Source: Xanthomonas euroxanthea (lineage in GTDB: Bacteria; Pseudomonadota; Gammaproteobacteria; Xanthomonadales; Xanthomonadaceae). From it: a stretch of 64,000 nt of DNA. Each line of letters starts with the position of its first letter. Position 1 is the first letter of the stretch. Where the stretch lies: contig NZ_UIHB01000002.1 of the NCBI RefSeq assembly GCF_900476395.1, positions 62,001 through 126,000 on the forward strand. Reading direction: 5' to 3'. The notes beneath the pieces were generated by a model that saw nothing but the letters and a program-made list of their open reading frames with translations, did not search any database and had not been told where the DNA came from. Of this stretch, positions 27,595 through 36,028 are shown in pieces. Both the position numbers and the translations under genes were made by a program.

Positions 27595-28080
27595 ATGAAA
27601 GGCCATCCCGAAGTCGTCGACTACCTCAAACAGCTGCTGCGCGGCGAACTGGCGGCACGCGACCAGTATTTCCTGCACTCGCGCCGTTACGAGGACCAGG
27701 GCCTGATGGCGCTGTACGAGCGCATCAACCACGAAATGGAAGAGGAGACCGAGCACGCCGACGCGTTGCTGCGGCGCATCCTGTTCCTGGAAGGCGACCC
27801 GGACATGCGGCCGGCCGAGTTTGCGCCCGGCAAGACCGTGGTGGAAATGCTCGAGCGCGATCTGGTCGTGGAATACGAAGTGCGCGCCAATCTCGCCGCC
27901 GGCATGAAGCTGTGCGAAGAGCACGGCGATTACGTCAGCCGCGACATCCTGCTCAAGCAGCTGCAGGACACCGAGGAAGACCACGCCTGGTGGCTGGAGC
28001 AGCAGCTCGGCCTGATCAAGCGCATCGGTCTGGAGCTGTATCAGACCTCGAAAATCGACAAGGGGCATGTCGCCGGCTGA
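27595..28080 (+). CDS. bfr: Bacterioferritin-like protein lacking the haem Met ligand
   Basis: A 161-residue ferritin-fold iron-storage protein. Aligned without gaps to E. coli Bfr over the first 56 residues (MKG..V..YL..LL..EL, QYFLH, HAD) it keeps the ferroxidase ligands Glu18, Glu51 and His54, and later a Glu at 93 and ExxH in the TEEDHAWW stretch. At position 52, where Bfr has the haem-binding Met, this protein has Thr (EETEHAD against DEMKHAD). Met48 is nearby but one helical turn off. It therefore probably stores iron without binding haem, or partners a second Bfr. It is divergent from the acylase gene. Confidence 0.9.
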   Translation: MKGHPEVVDYLKQLLRGELAARDQYFLHSRRYEDQGLMALYERINHEMEEETEHADALLRRILFLEGDPDMRPAEFAPGKTVVEMLERDLVVEYEVRANLAAGMKLCEEHGDYVSRDILLKQLQDTEEDHAWWLEQQLGLIKRIGLELYQTSKIDKGHVAG

Positions 28081-28365
28081 GCCCGGTGACCTGCGCTGCG
28101 CAGCCGCCGAGCGGGCGCAGCGCAGGTTTGCAGCCGCGGGTGCCGGGTTGTGCTGTGCATTGCCATCGCCGCGTGGTCTGGGCCGGCTGCCGGCTGTCTA
28201 CTGCAGCATGCCGCCTGGCGCGTCACACCGTTCGGCAACACCGCTGCGTGGCGCAATGCCGCGCGGTTGGTGATCGGCTCGCAAGGCGCCGATCGTGCGG
28301 CGCATGCGGCGGCCGACTGCCGTGACGGCATGGTCCGGCTACGACGGAGCGTTTGCCAGGGACAA
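28081..28365. other. Intergenic region between convergent bfr and tpm
   Basis: 285 bp between two converging genes. I see no open frame with gene character and no strong terminator hairpin with a T-run. Confidence 0.5.
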
Positions 28366-29022
28366 TCAGTTGCGCTGCAGGCGATACACGCCGGTCGACA
28401 GGGCAGTGACGCCATCGGCACGGAAGCGCGGCTCCTGGTCGAGGATGTCGCGGTGTTCCAGTTGCTGCACCTGCCATTGCGTGCCGAACAGGGTGTGCAC
28501 CTCGGCAGCGTCCACCGAAAACGGCGGGCCGGCCTTTTCGGCCTGCGGATAGTCCAGGGTGATCAACAGGCCGCGGCATCCCGCAGGCAGCTGCGCGTAC
28601 ACGCTGTGCAGATAGCGTTGGCGCAGGCCGGCAGGCAGGGCGATCAATGCGGCGCGGTCGTAGACGGCGCTGCAACCGGCCAGCATGCCTGGCTCCAGTG
28701 CAAATGCGTCGCCGCAGATGATTTCGATCGGGCCGGCGATGAAGTGCTCGCCCGCGCGGCTGGTGTGTCGCTGCGGTTGCAGGCCGGCGTCATCGAAGAA
28801 GTGCGTCACCGCCAGCGGCGACAGCTCCACACCAAGCACACGATGCCCCTGGGCGGCCAACCAGTGCAGGTCCAGCGTCTTGCCGCACAACGGCACCAGC
28901 ACGCGGGCAGCCGTCGGCAATTGCAAGGCCGGCCAATGTTTTTGCAGCAGCGGCATCACCTCGTCCTGATGGAAGCCGGTCTGACCGTTCTGCCAGCGTT
29001 GCAACCAGAATGCTGTGTCCAT
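28366..29022 (-). CDS. tpm: Thiopurine S-methyltransferase
   Basis: A 218-residue SAM-dependent methyltransferase of the TPMT family. The N-terminus MDTAFWLQRWQNGQTGFHQ carries the family signature FWxxRWxxGxxGFHQ. It continues VLVPLCGKTLDLHWLAAQGHRVLGVELS, the SAM-binding glycine motif with its acidic end, and VYDRAALIALPAGLRQRY. Bacterial homologues methylate thiopurines and also selenite and tellurite; the natural substrate is uncertain. Length and motifs are typical. Confidence 0.95.
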   Translation of the reverse strand: MDTAFWLQRWQNGQTGFHQDEVMPLLQKHWPALQLPTAARVLVPLCGKTLDLHWLAAQGHRVLGVELSPLAVTHFFDDAGLQPQRHTSRAGEHFIAGPIEIICGDAFALEPGMLAGCSAVYDRAALIALPAGLRQRYLHSVYAQLPAGCRGLLITLDYPQAEKAGPPFSVDAAEVHTLFGTQWQVQQLEHRDILDQEPRFRADGVTALSTGVYRLQRN

Positions 29023-29150
29023 GATGGTGTCTTGCCGGTTTGCGTTGACGAGTGACGTGTTGTCGGAATGACAGTGGCAGTGCAGATCGAAATGAGCCGC
29101 TCAGACCATACCGCACCGCCGCGCGACATTTACTGCGCTTACCATGCACA

Positions 29151-29305
29151 CCGACCCTCTCGACTGGTCCTTGCCCGCCCAGCGTCGCGGGACCTTACGC
29201 GACATGGATGCCACGTAAGAGCTTACAAGGACGTACTCGCAGCGTGTCCCGCGATGGTGGGCGGACAAGGGCACTGCAGCCAAGCCGCAGATCAGCCGCT
29301 CCACA
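29151..29305 (+). repeat. Dispersed ~155-bp palindromic element, copy A
   Basis: Nearly the same sequence recurs in reverse orientation at 37673-37830. The core is framed by imperfect 24-bp inverted ends (29170-29193 and 29246-29269, CTTGCCCGCCC... and ...GGGCGGACAAG). It holds an inner inverted repeat CTTACGCGACAT/ATGCCACGTAAG. Homology to copy B extends about 20 bp to the left and 35 bp to the right of the inverted ends. No open frame is convincing. It lies between parC and tpm. Confidence 0.85.
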
Positions 29306-29499
29306 ACCGACGCATCTGCATCGTTCGGTTACCTCTCAAGGCGATGCAGAGCCTGAGCCTCAGCGTAGCCTCGCCGTTGCAAACCAACCCGGCCGAGGTC
29401 GCGATGCCCTAAAGCCGGCAGCGTCCAGCTGGCGGTAGTTTTGTGGGTCGCCCAAGACCGCACGGCCAACGCGCCATCGCGCGGCGCGTCAGCGCATCA

Positions 29500-29545
29500 C
29501 CGTTGCACTCCAACCCGTCGACCTTCTGCCGCGCCTCAGTAAATC
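29500..29545 (-). pseudogene. Partial duplicate of the parC 3-prime end
   Basis: About 80 bp past the parC stop the sequence CAACCCGTCGACCTTCTGCC (29512-29531) closely repeats CAACCCGTCCACCTTTTGCC at the end of parC, with similar flanking bases. Read on the minus strand it encodes RQKVDGLEC, against WQKVDGLEV at the true ParC terminus. It looks like the relic of an earlier or duplicated gene end. The homologous stretch I can follow is only about 40 bp. The remaining parts of 29023-29587 hold the dispersed element and nothing else I recognise. Confidence 0.55.
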
Positions 29546-29587
29546 GAGGCAGCGGCAGCGTCGAACGCGCGCGTCGGTGAACAGCCG

Positions 29588-31831
29588 TTACTGCACTTCC
29601 AACCCGTCCACCTTTTGCCAGCCACGCGGCAACAACGCCCCGCGACTCGCGCGCGCGCCCACATACACATCCAGATCCTTGAACGACAGGCTCATGGTGC
29701 GTGCGCCGCTGCGCACCAGCAGCGTGTTGCCCGGTGCCACCGCCACCACCGCGACCACGCGCTCGGTGCCAAGCTTGGCCTTGGGGATGTCGATGATCTT
29801 GTTGCCTTTGCCCTTGTCCAGTTCGGGCACATCGCTGGCCGTCACCGCCAGCAGATTGCCGGCGCTGGTGACGGCCACGATGCGGTCGCTCTGCGGGTTG
29901 GTCACCTGCGCAGGCGTCAGCACATGCGCGCCGGTGGTCAGGTTGAGCATCGCCTTGCCGGCCTTGTTGCGACCGGTGAGGTTTTCGAAGCGGGTGACGA
30001 AGCCGTAGCCATGCGAGGACGCCAGCACGAAGCGGGTGGCGTTGTCGGCACTGGCCATGACCTGGAATGCCGCGCCCGAGGCCGGCGAGAAACGGCCGGT
30101 CAACGGTTCGCCGTTGCCGCGTGCCGAGGGCAGGGTGTGCACCGCAGTCGAATAGGCGCGGCCTTCCGAATCCAGGAAGGCCACCTGATGCGTGCTGCGG
30201 CTGCGCACCGCCGCCAGCAGGCTGTCGCCTTCGCGATACGACATGCCGGCCGGATCGACCTCGTGGCCCTTGGCCGCGCGTACCCAGCCCTTTTCCGACA
30301 GCACCACGGTCATCGGTTCGCTGGCGACCATCTCGGTTTCATCGATCGCCTGGGCGGCGCCACGCTGCACCAGCGGCGAGCGACGCGCGTCGCCGAACTT
30401 CTTGGCGTCGGCGGTCAGTTCGTCCTTGATCAGCTTCTTCAGCTTGGTCTTGCTTTCCAGGATGGCCAGGATCTGTGCGCGTTCCTTGGCCAGTGCTTCC
30501 TGCTCGCCGCGGATCTTCATTTCTTCCAGGCGCGCCAGCTGGCGCAGCTTGGTTTCCAGGATGTATTCGGCCTGCTCTTCGCTGAGCGCGAAGCGCGCGA
30601 TCAGGACCGGCTTGGGCTCGTCCTCGCTGCGGACGATACGGATCACTTCATCCAGGTTGAGGAAGGCGGTCAACAAGCCTTCCAACAGGTGCAGGCGGCG
30701 CTCGACCTTCTGCAGGCGATGGTTGAGGCGGCGGGTGACGGTGTCGCTGCGGAAGGTCAGCCACTCGCTCAGCAACTGGCGCAGGTTCTTTACCTGCGGG
30801 CGGCCGTCCAGGCCGATCACATTGAGGTTGACGCGGTAACTGCGCTCAAGATCGGTGGTGACGAACAGGTGGCCCATCAACTGTTCGGCGTCGACACGGT
30901 TGGAGCGCGGCACCAGCACCACCCGCACCGGGCTGGTGTGGTCGGACTCGTCGCGGATGTCTTCCAGCCACGGCAGTTTCTTGGCGCGCATCTGCTGGGC
31001 GATCTGCTCGATCACCTTGGACGGCGAGACCTGGTACGGCAGCGCGTCGATGACGATGTTGGCGTGTTCTTTCTTGTAGGTGGCACGTGCGCGCACGCTG
31101 CCGTGGCCGGTCTCGTAGATTGCGCGCAGGTCGGCCACCGGGGTGATGATTTCGGCGGTGGTCGGGTAGTCCGGGCCGAGCACGTGTTCGCACAGTTCGG
31201 CAACCGTGGCATCGGGATTGTCGAGCAGGCGCAGCAGCGCGCTGACGATCTCGTTGAGGTTGTGCGGCGGCACATCGGTGGCCATGCCGACGGCAATGCC
31301 GGTGGTGCCGTTGAGCAACAGGTGCGGCAGGCGCGCCGGCAGCCAGGTCGGCTCCTCCAGCGTGCCGTCGAAGTTGGGCGCCCAATCGGTGGTGCCCTGG
31401 CTGATCTCGCCCAGCAGCACCTCGGCGATCGGGGTCAGCTTGGATTCGGTGTAACGCATCGCCGCGAACGACTTGGGGTCGTCGGTGGAGCCGAAGTTGC
31501 CCTGGCCCTCGATCAGCGGGTAACGGTAGGAGAACGGCTGCGCCATCAGCACCAGCGCTTCGTAGCAGGCGCTGTCGCCGTGCGGATGGTACTTACCGAT
31601 CACATCGCCCACGGTGCGCGCGGATTTCTTCGGCTTGGCCGCGGCATTCAGGCCCAGCTCGCTCATCGCGAAGATGATGCGCCGCTGCACCGGCTTCAGG
31701 CCGTCACCCAGGAACGGCAGGGCGCGGTCGAGCACCACGTACATCGAATAGTCGAGATAGGCGCGTTCGGCGTACTCGCGCAGCGGCAGCTGCTCGAAGC
31801 CGTGGAAGGTGGGGCGGGTCAGATCGGTCAT
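29588..31831 (-). CDS. parC: DNA topoisomerase IV subunit A
   Basis: Decatenates daughter chromosomes together with ParE. The 747-residue product matches E. coli ParC in length. It has [20 protein letters not shown], the quinolone region [12 protein letters not shown] with Ser and Glu at the positions equivalent to Ser80 and Glu84 (the susceptible form), the catalytic Tyr in [11 protein letters not shown], and the GyrA-box-like C-terminal blades ([23 protein letters not shown]). No frameshift is seen. A partial copy of its 3-prime end lies just downstream. Confidence 0.97.
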   Translation of the reverse strand: MTDLTRPTFHGFEQLPLREYAERAYLDYSMYVVLDRALPFLGDGLKPVQRRIIFAMSELGLNAAAKPKKSARTVGDVIGKYHPHGDSACYEALVLMAQPFSYRYPLIEGQGNFGSTDDPKSFAAMRYTESKLTPIAEVLLGEISQGTTDWAPNFDGTLEEPTWLPARLPHLLLNGTTGIAVGMATDVPPHNLNEIVSALLRLLDNPDATVAELCEHVLGPDYPTTAEIITPVADLRAIYETGHGSVRARATYKKEHANIVIDALPYQVSPSKVIEQIAQQMRAKKLPWLEDIRDESDHTSPVRVVLVPRSNRVDAEQLMGHLFVTTDLERSYRVNLNVIGLDGRPQVKNLRQLLSEWLTFRSDTVTRRLNHRLQKVERRLHLLEGLLTAFLNLDEVIRIVRSEDEPKPVLIARFALSEEQAEYILETKLRQLARLEEMKIRGEQEALAKERAQILAILESKTKLKKLIKDELTADAKKFGDARRSPLVQRGAAQAIDETEMVASEPMTVVLSEKGWVRAAKGHEVDPAGMSYREGDSLLAAVRSRSTHQVAFLDSEGRAYSTAVHTLPSARGNGEPLTGRFSPASGAAFQVMASADNATRFVLASSHGYGFVTRFENLTGRNKAGKAMLNLTTGAHVLTPAQVTNPQSDRIVAVTSAGNLLAVTASDVPELDKGKGNKIIDIPKAKLGTERVVAVVAVAPGNTLLVRSGARTMSLSFKDLDVYVGARASRGALLPRGWQKVDGLEVQ

Positions 31832-31891
31832 GTAAAGCCAGGTCCTACGAAAGAGGAGCCCGCGCCGTGGCGCGCGCTCGAAGAGCGCCGA

Positions 31892-32743
31892 TTATCCGGA
31901 TGCGGCGGGGGATGCCAAGCCGCGCGCATGCGTGCCGGCCAGATAACGCGTGGGTGGGGCGCCGAAATGGCGGTGAAACACACTGACGAAGGCGCTGGGG
32001 CTGCTGTATCCGAGCTGGTCGGCGACCTGGGCGACCGGGCTGCCCTGGCCGAGCCGCCGCAGTGCTTCCGCCAGCCGGGCCTGCTGCCGCCATTGCGCGA
32101 AACTCAACCCGGTCTCGCTGCGGAAATGCCGGCTCAGGCTGCGCGCCGACAGCCCGCCCCAGTCGGCCCAGGCATCCAGCGGGCGCGGGTCGGCCGGCGT
32201 CTCCAGCAACTGCCGGGCGATGCGCAGCAGCCGGCGGTCGGCCGGCATCGGCAGGTGCAGGTGGTCGATCTGCACCTGCCGCAGCTCGTCCAGCAGCACC
32301 GCGGCCAGGCGTTGCCGCGCGGGGTCCAATGGCTGACCCAGGGGCCAGTCGGCTGCGCGCATGATCACCTCGCGGGCGAGTGCAGTCAGGCGGATCACCC
32401 CGCCTTGCGCGGGCAGCGCAGCGCAGGCATCCGGCCGGACCACCACGCCCCAGCCGCGCAGCGGCCCGGCCAGCTCCACGGTGTGCTGCTGCCCGGGCGG
32501 CATCCAGCCGGCGCAGCCCGGCGGCAGCGACAGGGTCCCCTGCTCGGTATGCACCGTCAGCACGCCGTGCTCCACGTACATCAATTGCCCGCGGACATGG
32601 GCGTGCCGGACCGCCTCCGGCGCCCATACCGCGCGCAGATTGGCCAGGAACGCGATCACCTCCGGTCCGTCGGCCCACTCGAAGCTGTCCCGCACACCGG
32701 GCGGCAGCGCATCGACCGTGGTTGGCGGGTTTTCGACAGTCAT
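31892..32743 (-). CDS. AraC-family transcriptional regulator
   Basis: A 283-residue regulator. The N-terminal half is a cupin-like sensor (HAHVRGQLMYVEHGVLTVHTEQGTLSLPPGCAGWMPPGQQH). The C-terminal half, from about residue 180, is the AraC helix-turn-helix pair: LSARSLSRHFRSETGLSFAQWRQQARLAEALRRL and VADQLGYSSPSAFVSVFHRHFG. It is divergent from emrR with a 123-bp gap, so it may act on the efflux operon or only on itself. The inducer is unknown. Confidence 0.92.
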   Translation of the reverse strand: MTVENPPTTVDALPPGVRDSFEWADGPEVIAFLANLRAVWAPEAVRHAHVRGQLMYVEHGVLTVHTEQGTLSLPPGCAGWMPPGQQHTVELAGPLRGWGVVVRPDACAALPAQGGVIRLTALAREVIMRAADWPLGQPLDPARQRLAAVLLDELRQVQIDHLHLPMPADRRLLRIARQLLETPADPRPLDAWADWGGLSARSLSRHFRSETGLSFAQWRQQARLAEALRRLGQGSPVAQVADQLGYSSPSAFVSVFHRHFGAPPTRYLAGTHARGLASPAASG

Positions 32744-32809
32744 TGGCGCAATTGTATTACCAGGCCAGGCGTTCAGCCGCGTAAGGTGGCGATCCTTGCT
32801 GGCGGTTTA

Positions 32810-32858
32810 ATCCCTTCCGGGATATTTGCGTTGACAAATATATTTTTCGGAAGAAAAT
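32810..32858 (+). promoter_or_regulatory. Promoter and operator candidates of the emrRCAB operon
   Basis: TTGACA at 32831-32836, a perfect -35 box, is followed 16 bp later by GAAAAT (32853-32858) as -10. The palindrome AAATATATTT (32836-32845) sits between them in an otherwise GC-rich region and is a likely MarR operator. A second inverted repeat, ATCCC-TTCC-GGGAT, is at 32810-32823. The -10 is only 8 bp from the emrR ATG, so the transcript would start at or next to the start codon. Confidence 0.6.
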
Positions 32859-32866
32859 AGCCCGCC

Positions 32867-33307
32867 ATGAATGACCTCACCACCACCTCGCCGTCGTTCG
32901 GGCTGCTGTTGCGCCAGGTGCGTGACGCGCTGATGCGCCAGCTCGATGCCGAAATGAAGGGCGAGCTGCCGGACTTCGGCTTCAGCCACTACGTCGGCCT
33001 GAAGATCCTGGCGGTGCGCTCGCCCTGCACGGCCAACGAGCTGGCGCTGGCGCTGGACCAGACCCCGAGCGCGGTCACCCGCCTGCTCGACAAGCTCGAA
33101 GCGCTCGGTGCGGTGCGACGCGAGCCGCATGCGCAGGACCGGCGTGCGCTGCAGATCGTCATGACCGAACAGGGCGTGGCGCTGTGGGAGCGCCTGAAGC
33201 TGCGCGGCGAACGCGCCATCGAGCATGGCCTGCGCGATCTGGCCCCGCCCGAGCGCGAGCAACTCACCTCTCTCCTCATCCGTGTCCGCGATGCACTCAA
33301 CTCATGA
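32867..33307 (+). CDS. emrR: MarR-family repressor of the efflux operon (EmrR-like)
   Basis: A 146-residue winged-helix regulator: SHYVGLKILAVRSPCTANELALALDQTPSAVTRLLDKLEALGAVRRE is the helix-turn-helix, and PHAQDRRALQIVMTEQG is the wing with the conserved DxRxxxLxLT-like motif. Homologues repress multidrug efflux genes and release DNA on binding hydrophobic phenolic compounds. Its stop overlaps the outer-membrane gene start (ATGA). The order regulator, outer-membrane protein, adaptor, transporter is that of EmrRCAB in Stenotrophomonas. Confidence 0.92.
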   Translation: MNDLTTTSPSFGLLLRQVRDALMRQLDAEMKGELPDFGFSHYVGLKILAVRSPCTANELALALDQTPSAVTRLLDKLEALGAVRREPHAQDRRALQIVMTEQGVALWERLKLRGERAIEHGLRDLAPPEREQLTSLLIRVRDALNS

Positions 33308-34818
33308 ACGCTGCTAGTTCCCCGATTCAGATGCTGCGCCTGCGGTCCACGCAGCTTGCGCGGCCGCTCGTCCTCACTGCGCTGACGCTGGCGCTGGCCG
33401 CCTGCGCCAGCAGCCGCGGGCTTGCCCCGCAGGGCACCGTGCTGGAGCCGGGCGCGCTGCATGCCGAGCGCACCCTCGCCCAGGCCAACCTGAGCCCGGC
33501 CGCCTGGCCGACCAGCGACTGGTGGCGCGCCTTGGGCGATGCGCAATTGAATGCGCTGATTGCCGAAGGCCTGCAGCACAGCCCCAGCCTGGCCGCGGCC
33601 GACGCACGCCTGCGCCAGGCGCAGGCACGCATCGGTACCGCCCAGGCCGATCGCGGCCCCAGCCTGTCGGTCTCCGGCGGCTACACCGGCCTGCAGTTGC
33701 CCGAATCGATGGTGGGCGAGGAGCGCGGCGGCAGCTATGCCGGCAGCGCGCAGGTGGTGCTGGACTTCCGCTACGGCGTGGACCTGTGGGGCGGCAAGCG
33801 CGCCACCTGGGAAGCGGCGGTTGACCAGGCGCATGCGGCCGACGTGGATGCACAGGCGGCACGCCTGAACCTGTCGGCGGCGATTGCCGAGGCCTATGCG
33901 CAGCTCGACTATGCATGGCGCCTGCACGACGTGGCCAACGATGAATTGACCCGCGCGCAGAAGACCCTGGACCTCACCCGGCAACGCCGCAGCGCCGGCA
34001 TCGACAGCGATCTGCAGGTGCGCCAGGCGCAGGCCCGCGTGCCGTCGGCGCAGCAGCAGCTGCAGTCGGCGCAGCAGCAGATCGACCAGGCGCGCAACGC
34101 GCTGGCCGCCCTGGTCGGGCAGGGCCCGGATCGCGGGCTGGAGATCGCTCGCCCGACGCTGGGCGCGGCCATCGCCGCGCAGCTGCCCAGCAACCTGCCG
34201 GCCGACCTGCTGGGCCGCCGTCCCGATGTGGTCGCCGCGCGCTGGCGCGTGGAGGCGGCCAATCAGGACATCGCCGCGGCCAAGACCCGCTTCTACCCCA
34301 GCTTCAACATCACTGCACTGGGCGGGGTGGTGAATCGCGACGTCGGCCAGTTGCTGGAAAGCGCCTCGGTACTTGGCGTGGTTGCGCCGGCGCTGAGCCT
34401 GCCGATCTTCGATGGCGGCAAGCTGCGCGCCAATCTGGCCGGCAGCGATGCGCAGTACGACCTGGCGGTGGCCGATTACAACCAGAAGGTGATCGACGCC
34501 CTGCGCGAGGTGGCCGACCAGGTCAACGCGGTGCGTTCGCTGGAGCAGCGCACACGCGCGCAGGACGACGCCGTGCAGACCGTGTTGGCCGCCTTCGCGC
34601 TTGCCCAACAGCGCTACCACGCCGGCATCGGCAGCTATCTGGAAGTGCTCAGCGTGCAGGAGCAATTGCTCACCGCGCGCGAGCGCATGGCCAGCCTGCA
34701 ATCGCAACAACTGTTGGCCTCGGTGAGGTTGCAGCGTGCCCTGGGCGGCGGATTCACGCCGGAACCTTCGCGCGATACCGCACACGCCGAGACCACTTCC
34801 GCACAACCGAATTCCTGA
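33304..34818 (+). CDS. emrC: Outer-membrane efflux lipoprotein (NodT/OprM type, EmrC-like)
   Basis: A 504-residue TolC-fold channel. The signal ends LTLALAACASS with the lipobox Cys. After DWWRALGDAQLNALIAEGLQHSPSLAAADARL come two repeats of the outer-membrane efflux domain, with SGGYTGL, VDLWGGKRATWEAA near residue 160, ARWRVEAANQDIAAAKTRFYPSFN, and PIFDGGKLRANLAGSDAQYD. The long helices are rich in Ala, Gln and Arg. It provides the exit duct for the EmrA-EmrB pump encoded directly downstream. Confidence 0.93.
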   Translation: MNAASSPIQMLRLRSTQLARPLVLTALTLALAACASSRGLAPQGTVLEPGALHAERTLAQANLSPAAWPTSDWWRALGDAQLNALIAEGLQHSPSLAAADARLRQAQARIGTAQADRGPSLSVSGGYTGLQLPESMVGEERGGSYAGSAQVVLDFRYGVDLWGGKRATWEAAVDQAHAADVDAQAARLNLSAAIAEAYAQLDYAWRLHDVANDELTRAQKTLDLTRQRRSAGIDSDLQVRQAQARVPSAQQQLQSAQQQIDQARNALAALVGQGPDRGLEIARPTLGAAIAAQLPSNLPADLLGRRPDVVAARWRVEAANQDIAAAKTRFYPSFNITALGGVVNRDVGQLLESASVLGVVAPALSLPIFDGGKLRANLAGSDAQYDLAVADYNQKVIDALREVADQVNAVRSLEQRTRAQDDAVQTVLAAFALAQQRYHAGIGSYLEVLSVQEQLLTARERMASLQSQQLLASVRLQRALGGGFTPEPSRDTAHAETTSAQPNS

Positions 34819-34828
34819 GACAGCGACG

Positions 34829-36022
34829 ATGAGCCAGACGACTCCAACTTCTTCCCAACCTGCGCCGGCCGCGCCCAGCAAGCGCCGCGCGGCGCTGCGC
34901 ATCGTGGCCATTGTGGTGATCCTGGCGATCATCGGTCTTGTGGTGTGGTACCTGCTGGTCGGCCGCTGGCACGAAGACACCGACGACGCCTACGTGCAGG
35001 GCAACCAGGTGCAGATCACCCCGATGGTCGGCGGCACCGTGGTCAGCATCGGCGCCGAAGACGGCATGCGCGTGGAGCGCGGCCAGTTGCTGGTGCAGCT
35101 GGACCCGGCCGACACCGCGGTCGCGTTGCAGCAGGCCGAGGCCAACCTGGCCAAGACCGTGCGCCAGGTGCGTGGTCTGTACCGCAGCGTGGAAGGCGCG
35201 CAGGCCGACCTGTCTTCGCGCGAGGTGAGCCTGCGCAGCGCGCGTGCCGACTTCGCGCGCCGCAAGGATCTGGCCGCCAGCGGCGCGATCTCCAGCGAAG
35301 AACTGGCGCATGCCCGCGAAGAGCTGGCCGCTGCCGAAGCGGCAGTGAGCGGTTCGCGCGAGAGCTTCGAACGCAACCGCGCGCTGGTGGACGATAGCGC
35401 GGTGGCCAACCAGCCCGACGTGCAGACCGCCGCCGCACAGCTGCGCCAGGCCTATCTCAACCATGCCCGCACCGGGGTGATTGCGCCGGTGTCCGGCTAC
35501 GTGGCGCGCCGTTCGGCGCAGCTGGGCCAGCGCGTGCAGCCCGGCAGCGTGCTGATGGCGGTGGTGCCGCTGGAACAGGTGTGGGTGGAAGCCAACTTCA
35601 AGGAAACCCAGCTCAAGCACATGCGCCTGGGCCAGGAAGTGGAACTGCATTCGGATCTGTACGGCGGCGGCGTGAACTACACCGGCCGCATCGAGAGCCT
35701 GGGCCTGGGCACCGGCAGCGCGTTCTCGTTGTTGCCGGCGCAAAACGCCAGCGGCAACTGGATCAAGATCGTGCAGCGCGTGCCGGTGCGCATCGCGGTG
35801 GATGCCAAGCAACTGGCCGGCAATCCGCTGCGCATCGGCTTGTCGATGAAGGTCGACGTCAACCTGCACGACCAGCAGGGCAGCGTGCTGCCGACCAAGT
35901 TCGCCAATGGCGCGGTGTTCTCCACCGACGTGTATGCGCAGCAGTTGCAGGCCGCCGACGCGGACATCCAACGCATCATCCAGGACAACCTGCCTGCGCA
36001 GGCTGCGTCCAAGGCGGGCTGA
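34829..36022 (+). CDS. emrA: Membrane-fusion protein of the EmrAB pump
   Basis: A 397-residue periplasmic adaptor with one N-terminal membrane anchor (ALRIVAIVVILAIIGLVVWYLLV). Then come WHEDTDDAYVQGNQVQITPMVGGTVVSI, the first half of the lipoyl domain, a long alpha-hairpin, and GVIAPVSGYVARRSAQLGQRVQPG, the second half. NPLRIGLSMKVDVNLHD closes the beta-barrel. It bridges EmrB in the inner membrane and the outer-membrane channel. ATG 34829 is 10 bp after the channel gene stop. Confidence 0.95.
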   Translation: MSQTTPTSSQPAPAAPSKRRAALRIVAIVVILAIIGLVVWYLLVGRWHEDTDDAYVQGNQVQITPMVGGTVVSIGAEDGMRVERGQLLVQLDPADTAVALQQAEANLAKTVRQVRGLYRSVEGAQADLSSREVSLRSARADFARRKDLAASGAISSEELAHAREELAAAEAAVSGSRESFERNRALVDDSAVANQPDVQTAAAQLRQAYLNHARTGVIAPVSGYVARRSAQLGQRVQPGSVLMAVVPLEQVWVEANFKETQLKHMRLGQEVELHSDLYGGGVNYTGRIESLGLGTGSAFSLLPAQNASGNWIKIVQRVPVRIAVDAKQLAGNPLRIGLSMKVDVNLHDQQGSVLPTKFANGAVFSTDVYAQQLQAADADIQRIIQDNLPAQAASKAG

Positions 36023-36028
36023 GCCAGC

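Noticed and set aside
29615-32860. Very long open frame on the plus strand antisense to parC and the AraC gene
   Set aside because: High GC leaves antisense frames open; the minus-strand proteins match known families with correct lengths, and the plus frame shows none.
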